Origin: Chloroflexota bacterium
GTDB taxonomy: Bacteria > Chloroflexota > Dehalococcoidia > Lucifugimonadales > Lucifugimonadaceae
Length of the DNA stretch: 64,000 bases
Reading direction: 5' to 3'
Assembly (NCBI GenBank): GCA_018650845.1
Contig: JABIFF010000016.1
Location: forward strand, 150,571-214,570
Part shown: piece by piece, positions 58,737-64,000 of the stretch
How positions within the stretch are numbered: the stretch's first letter is position 1
How the letters are laid out: each line of letters starts with the position of its first letter
The notes under the pieces: generated by a model
What the model saw: only the letters and a program-made list of their open reading frames with translations
Told to the model about the DNA's origin: nothing
Database searches by the model: none
Program-made: the position numbers and the translations under genes

Positions 58737-59783
58737 ATGAACAGCAACGAAATTAATATCGCAATTGTCGGAGCCACCGGAGCAGCTGGTGGCACGGCGC
58801 TTGAGTTACTTCTTGAGCGAAATCATCCTGCTAACAAAATTACCCTAATGGCTTCAGAGCGATCTGCAGGTCGCAAGTTGCAGTATGGCGACGTTGAACT
58901 GACGGTTATTGCGGCCAAAGAAGAGTCGTTTGATGGCATTGATGTAGCGCTGTTCGCAGCCGGTGGAATGGTGAGCAGACGTCTGGCTCACAAAGCTGTC
59001 GAGCGTGGCGTGTTCGTGATCGACAAGGGTTCTATATTCCGTATGGATCCGACTATTCCTCTTGTTGTTCCCGAAGTTAACGGCGACGACATTGAATGGC
59101 ACCCAGGAATTGTTTCCACTCCTAACTGCACCAGCACTCCCCTTGTGATGGTGCTTGATGCTTTACGTGAACTTTCGTCTATTACTGCGGTCACTGTAGC
59201 CACGTACCAATCGGTGACCGGCACAGGAGTCGCTGCGAACGAAGAGCTACTTGAGCAGTCACGAACGGTTCTGGCGGGCGGTACGGCAAAGCCTGAGGTT
59301 TATCCACACGAGATTGCCTTCAATGTTCTTCCGCACGTAGATGATTTTCTTGAGGATGGCTACACGAAGGAAGAGCAGAAGATGCTCAACGAATCACGCA
59401 AGATTTTGCATGACGATTCGTTGCCGGTTTCGGCTACTTGTGTGCGTGTTCCTGTCGAGATTTCTCATAGTGAATCGGTTCAGATCGAGTTCGATTCGAG
59501 CGTTAGCGTCGAAGACGCAAAGCGTGTTCTTGCTGAATATGACGGGGTGATGGTTGTAGACGATCCCAGTAAGAATGAATACCCTATGCCACTCAAAGCA
59601 GCTGGTCGCGATGAAGTGCTGGTGGGGCGCATCAGAAAAGATATTGCTCACGAGCACGGTATTGCACTGTGGCTAGCGTGTGACAACTTGCGTAAGGGTG
59701 CAGCTTTGAATGCACTTCAAATAATGGATGAGGCGCTTCGTCGTGATGCGTTCAAGCCTGCTGCGCAGCGGTCTACTAAATAG
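58737..59783 (+). CDS. asd: Aspartate-semialdehyde dehydrogenase
   Basis: IAIVGATGAAGGTALELLLER; TPNCTSTPLVMVLDAL; VATYQSVTGTG; VSATCVRVPVEISHSESVQIEF. Confidence 0.95.
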   Translation: MNSNEINIAIVGATGAAGGTALELLLERNHPANKITLMASERSAGRKLQYGDVELTVIAAKEESFDGIDVALFAAGGMVSRRLAHKAVERGVFVIDKGSIFRMDPTIPLVVPEVNGDDIEWHPGIVSTPNCTSTPLVMVLDALRELSSITAVTVATYQSVTGTGVAANEELLEQSRTVLAGGTAKPEVYPHEIAFNVLPHVDDFLEDGYTKEEQKMLNESRKILHDDSLPVSATCVRVPVEISHSESVQIEFDSSVSVEDAKRVLAEYDGVMVVDDPSKNEYPMPLKAAGRDEVLVGRIRKDIAHEHGIALWLACDNLRKGAALNALQIMDEALRRDAFKPAAQRSTK

Positions 59784-59852
59784 AACTATTACTTCAATTA
59801 ACTTCAAATTTCTTCGTATAACTTTGAATAACCGACGCGAGGTCGGTCAACA

Positions 59853-60752
59853 ATGGCAGAACTAGGGCGACTCTTAACAGCTATGGTCACCCCCTTCACT
59901 GAAGAGGGCGATGTCGATTACGCACGAGCACGAGAACTTGCAAAGGCCTTGCTCAAGTCGGGTTCCGATGGGCTCGTAATTGGCGGGACGACGGGAGAAG
60001 CTCCGGCGATGAGCGACGATGAGTTGCTTCAATTATTTGCTGAAGTGAAGGAAGCTATTGGTGAGGATGGTGCGGTTATCGCCGGGACCACCAATAACAA
60101 CACTCGAGGTTCGATCGCTCTTTCGCGAGAGGCTGAGAAAGCCGGTGTTGATGCACTGCTGCTGACGGTTCCTGCTTACAACAAACCAACTATGGGTGGT
60201 TTGTATCAGCACTTCACGGCTATCGCCGATGCTGTTTCGATTCCCGGAATTCTTTACAACGTTCCGTCACGAACGGCACTCAATATGGATGCGGCAACTA
60301 CTTTGCGTCTCGCAGAGGTTCCGAACATCGTTGGGGTCAAAGAAGCGTCGAGTGATCCTGACCAGATTGCGTATGTGATCAAAGACTCTCCAAGCGGATT
60401 TAACGTGTGGAGCGGAAATGACAACGAGATACTGGGGACGATGGCGACCGGTGGGTACGGCATCGTGAGTGTAGCCGGAAATATCATCAGTGGGCAGATC
60501 CAGAAGATGATCGGGTTGGTTCTCGAAGGTGATATGGAAGCTGCGGCTGCTGAGCATCTTCGGTTGCTGCCGATTTTCAACGCTCTTTTCTACATCACAA
60601 ACCCAATTCCAGTTCGTTATGCCATGAATCGTTCAGGGTTCAACGTAGGGCCGGCGCGATTGCCTATGGTTCCAGAGGCATCGGAATTAGAAGCCTTTAG
60701 TAAGCGATTTGATCCAATCATGGATCAGTACTCGATCGATCTCGCAGAATAA
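59853..60752 (+). CDS. dapA: 4-hydroxy-tetrahydrodipicolinate synthase
   Basis: AMVTPFTEEGDVDYARARELAKALLKSGSDGLVIGGTTGEAPAMSDDE; YNVPSRTALNM; GVKEASSD. Confidence 0.95.
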   Translation: MAELGRLLTAMVTPFTEEGDVDYARARELAKALLKSGSDGLVIGGTTGEAPAMSDDELLQLFAEVKEAIGEDGAVIAGTTNNNTRGSIALSREAEKAGVDALLLTVPAYNKPTMGGLYQHFTAIADAVSIPGILYNVPSRTALNMDAATTLRLAEVPNIVGVKEASSDPDQIAYVIKDSPSGFNVWSGNDNEILGTMATGGYGIVSVAGNIISGQIQKMIGLVLEGDMEAAAAEHLRLLPIFNALFYITNPIPVRYAMNRSGFNVGPARLPMVPEASELEAFSKRFDPIMDQYSIDLAE

Positions 60753-60908
60753 ATCTCCCGACTTAGCGCACTACTTATGCAGTGAGTTCATTTGCATATC
60801 TGTTGATTTGCACTGATTCTGTACAGAGTCGTCGTGACCTATTGGCAGGGAATGTGTCAATCTGACCGTTCCGGGGGCTAAGACATCTGCTGGACAAAGG
60901 ATTCTTGA

Positions 60909-61916
60909 TTGAGTGACGCTCGGAAAAGCATCGTAGTAATCGGTGGAGGAAGTGGTTCCTCTGCAGCTTTGCGCGGGCTAAAGGCGCACGACGCCGATCT
61001 CACCGCAATCGTGACAATGTTCGATAGCGGCGGCAGCACAGGTATCTTACGTGAAGAGTTCGGCTACCCCCCTCTTGGCGATATCAGGCAGTGCATTGTG
61101 GCTTTGAGTCCAGAAGGGGACGAGCAAGTCTCGGCCTTGAACAGTGCTCTGGACTTCAGATTTGACTCTGGCTCAAGCCTGCAGGGGCACAGCGTTGGGA
61201 ATTTAGTGCTTGCTGCGCTGACATCGGTGTACAACGGCGTTCAGGGTGCGATTGATGAACTATCACGCATGCTGCAACTTCAGGGGCAAGTGGTTCCTGT
61301 AACGCTTGGAGAAGCCCACCTGTGCGCACGTTTGGTCAACGGTGACGTTGTTCGAACAGAGTCTGCAATAGATCTTCGTGGAGCCAATGGGCCGGGTATT
61401 GAAGAAGTGTTTCTCGATGCTGAGGTATCGGCGAACCAGCGTGCTATCGACGCAATCAACAATGCCGATGCGATTTTGTTGGGTCCTGGCGATCTTTATA
61501 CGAGCGTTATTCCAAATCTTCTCGTCAAAGAAGTAAGTGAAGCTATTCGGGATTCTAAAGTCCCTGTGATTTACGCTTGCAACTTAATGACCAAGTTGGG
61601 TGAGACCGCCGGATATGGTGCGTCTACGTTTGCATCGGAAGTGGTGCGGTACATTGGTGGGCGAAAGCTGGACTACCTGCTGGTGAACGAGACTCCATTT
61701 TCAACCGAGGTTCTGGATGTATATGCTGCTGAAGATGCGTCACCTGTAGAGCTCGACAACGGGGCAGCCGAGAAGTATGCAGATCAAATAATGTTGGATG
61801 ATCTGGCATTTATCGATGGGCTAACGGTGCGTCACAATTCAGAGAGATTAGCCAGTATCGTTCTGGCGGCAATCGACAGTTCGGCTGTTAAACCAATAGG
61901 CACCGGACTAGATTAG
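60909..61916 (+). CDS. Gluconeogenesis factor YvcK/CofD-like protein
   Basis: IVVIGGGSGSSAALRGLKAHDADLTAIVTMFDSGGSTGILREEFGYPPLGDIRQCIVAL; LGPGDLYTSVIPNLLV. Confidence 0.9.
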   Translation: MSDARKSIVVIGGGSGSSAALRGLKAHDADLTAIVTMFDSGGSTGILREEFGYPPLGDIRQCIVALSPEGDEQVSALNSALDFRFDSGSSLQGHSVGNLVLAALTSVYNGVQGAIDELSRMLQLQGQVVPVTLGEAHLCARLVNGDVVRTESAIDLRGANGPGIEEVFLDAEVSANQRAIDAINNADAILLGPGDLYTSVIPNLLVKEVSEAIRDSKVPVIYACNLMTKLGETAGYGASTFASEVVRYIGGRKLDYLLVNETPFSTEVLDVYAAEDASPVELDNGAAEKYADQIMLDDLAFIDGLTVRHNSERLASIVLAAIDSSAVKPIGTGLD

Positions 61917-61950
61917 CCCGATGCCCATTAGTAGTTCGTTCGAATACTAT

Positions 61951-63228
61951 CTAAGCTAGAAAATCTTCTAGCACTAGAGTTTCTTCCCGTCGTGGTCCTG
62001 TTGAGAGGATCTTTGTCGGGACTCCTACCACTTCTTCAAGCCTCTTGATGTAGGCACGAGCCCCATCGTTGAGTTGACTGGCTTCGGTGATCGCTCGAGT
62101 TGACTCTGTCCAGCCTGGAATCGTTTCGTAGATTGGCTTGACCCTCTCGAGCTTTGCAGCATCAACAGGGAATTGATCCGTTCGTACGCCATCGATTTCG
62201 TAAGCCACACAGATGTTAATTTCATCCCAGCCATCGAGAATGTCTAGCTTAGTGATGATCATTGCATCGAAGCCGTTTACTCGAGCTGAGTAACGACCTG
62301 CAACTCCATCGAACCAACCAATTCGTCTGGCGCGACCTGTAGTCGTGCCAAATTCACCAGCCTGTTCACGAATTTTATCGCCTTCTTCACCGTGGATTTC
62401 GGTCGGGAAGGGGCCGGCGCCTACTCGGGTGCAGTACGCTTTGAAAACTCCGGCTACTCCACCGTACGAGCGTGGTCCCATGCCGAGACCCGTAAGGGTT
62501 CCACCAACTGTGGGGTTCGAGCTCGTTACGAATGGGTACGTGCCGTGATCCATATCGAGTAGAGCGCCCTGGGCACCTTCGATAATAACTTTATCGTCAT
62601 TATCTAAAGCAGCCCCGACAAGGTTCTCTACAGGGCGAATGTACTCTGAAAGTTCAGTCGACCACTTGTTAGTGAGCGCCACCACTTCATCCAGATCGAC
62701 AGGCTCGCCGCCATAGATCTTCGTGATGATCTCGTTTTTGAACGAGACGATTTCAGTTAGTCGAAGCGCCAGAGCTTCAGGATCAAGCAGTTCACCGACT
62801 CGTAGTCCTTCTCGGGCTACTTTGTCGACGTATGCTGGACCCACACCTCGGCCTGTAGTGCCGATAGCAGCGTTGCCTCGTCGCGCTTCTTCGAGATTAT
62901 CGAGTATGACGTGGTACGGCATGATCAGGTGAGCTCGATCGCTAACCGCTAATCGAGTTGGGTCGAGATTGTTTTCACCGATTTCTTTTAGAAGAACTTC
63001 GGGATCGACAACGACACCATTTCCGATCACGTTCATAGCGTGCGGCCAGCAAATACCGGACGGCACGAGATGAAGTTTGAACGTACCTGCGTCGTTTATA
63101 ACAGTGTGGCCGGCGTTGTTACCGCCGGAGTAGCGTGCGATGACCGCAGCTTTTTCAGCAAGGAAATCAATGATTTTACCTTTGCCTTCGTCGCCCCATT
63201 GGGCGCCAATGACGGCGTATGCCGGCAT
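61951..63228 (-). CDS. purA: Adenylosuccinate synthetase
   Basis: VIGAQWGDEGKGKIIDFLAEKA; RYSGGNNAGHTV; TGRGVGPAYVDKVAR; EGAQGALLDMDHGTYPFVTSS. Confidence 0.97.
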   Translation of the reverse strand: MPAYAVIGAQWGDEGKGKIIDFLAEKAAVIARYSGGNNAGHTVINDAGTFKLHLVPSGICWPHAMNVIGNGVVVDPEVLLKEIGENNLDPTRLAVSDRAHLIMPYHVILDNLEEARRGNAAIGTTGRGVGPAYVDKVAREGLRVGELLDPEALALRLTEIVSFKNEIITKIYGGEPVDLDEVVALTNKWSTELSEYIRPVENLVGAALDNDDKVIIEGAQGALLDMDHGTYPFVTSSNPTVGGTLTGLGMGPRSYGGVAGVFKAYCTRVGAGPFPTEIHGEEGDKIREQAGEFGTTTGRARRIGWFDGVAGRYSARVNGFDAMIITKLDILDGWDEINICVAYEIDGVRTDQFPVDAAKLERVKPIYETIPGWTESTRAITEASQLNDGARAYIKRLEEVVGVPTKILSTGPRREETLVLEDFLA

Positions 63229-63595
63229 CTCGAACTCCCTTGTTACGCGCTCCTGGCTCGTGAAATGCCCGTTTTTAGGAAGGCTTACGAACCGGCGAAT
63301 ATATGCAACAGGTTGTTGCCGATGAAGTATATCAGGCTATGGGCGTTTGTCTTAGGGAATTGGCGGTAAAGTGTGACTCTCGCGCGCTCGCGCTCGCGAG
63401 CGCAGGCTCGTTATGACCTATGTCGTAAGTACAACACGCGTTATTTTGAGCGGTAGAAAATCGCACGAAAATCGATTGTTCTGGCTATTGCCAAATATCG
63501 ATTCGTGTGGGTGTCAGAAAGGGTGGCAATACGGCCTAAAAATAGAGCTGAAGAATGCATGTTGAAAATCGGCGTCGAAATTCGTCATATTGTTG

Positions 63596-63625
63596 TTGAC
63601 TCTCTGGAAAACGGCGTTGTAGAGT
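63596..63625 (+). promoter_or_regulatory. Candidate sigma70-type promoter for the 23S rRNA transcript
   Basis: TTGACT (63596-63601) - 18 nt - TAGAGT (63620-63625). Confidence 0.4.
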
Positions 63626-63757
63626 TGTTCTTACGCCCAAACGCAAGCCTCGCTTGTAGGGCTTCTCCGACCGCTTCAAAACGGTCGTTATATGTACATT
63701 TACAACCGAACAGTGGATTCCGCATTCTCCGAGACCAGGTAGATGATTCCTTAATGT

Positions 63758-64000
63758 GAGTCAAGCTACTAAGGGCACATGGGGAATGCCTTGGCGCCAG
63801 AAGCCGAAGAAGGACGTAGCAAGACTGCGATAAGCCACGATTAGCTGCCTAGCAAGCTTAGTCGTGGATCTCCGAATGGGGGAACCCATCTACTTCGGTA
63901 GTTACCTTGGTCGTAAGACCTTGGTGGTAAGCAGGGGAACTGAAACATCTAAGTACCCTGAGGAAAGTAAATCAACAGAGACTCCCCTAGTAGCGGCGAG
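63758..64000 (+). rRNA. 23S ribosomal RNA, 5' part (runs off window)
   Basis: gtcaagctactaagggcacatggggaatgccttggcgccagaagccgaagaaggacgt..gggggaacccat..ggggaactgaaacatctaagtaccctgaggaaagtaaatcaacagagactcccctagtagcggcgag matches conserved 23S domain I. Confidence 0.95.

Noticed and set aside
63505-63759. 84-aa plus-strand ORF before 23S
   Set aside because: Covers the candidate rRNA promoter and leader; no protein-like features.

Overview
The window looks like ordinary bacterial chromosome of moderate GC, dominated by housekeeping genes. I found no phage, transposase or CRISPR array. Gene content, the 5' end of a 23S rRNA with no 16S upstream of it, and an enolase-superfamily gene suggest a Chloroflexota/Dehalococcoidia lineage (SAR202-like); this is inference only. 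Main blocks: a truncated AAA/TPR regulator at the left edge; acpP-nusB-fabD-rpmF-DUF177; an accessory stretch of small or hypothetical genes (5.5-15 kb) including a HAD phosphatase, kinase-like protein, GNAT, a broken VOC gene and a HIT-DNA methyltransferase pair; ruvCAB; a heterodimeric ABC exporter; a siroheme sulfite/nitrite reductase; a chlorite dismutase-like gene; aspS, tig-clpP-clpX; xseAB, efp, pepP, aroQ, xerC/D-like, topA, dprA; two tRNA-Ser; glmU; rpsO-pnp; dapB-asd-dapA; yvcK; purA; and the start of 23S rRNA. Best leads: (1) four alternately complementary segments ending in an intrinsic terminator upstream of the siroheme reductase (candidate attenuator or riboswitch); (2) a VOC gene split at an A_AAA_AAG slippery heptamer whose -1 frame restores the missing C-terminus; (3) an IscA/HesB-like protein with no N-terminal Cys but a Cys/Gly tail; (4) a collagen-like lipoprotein; (5) an RGG-tailed PNPase; (6) a HAD gene with no ATG/GTG/TTG before its DxD motif but a CTG behind a good Shine-Dalgarno; (7) a 23S gene not preceded by 16S; (8) several dispersed palindrome families arranged as inverted pairs.
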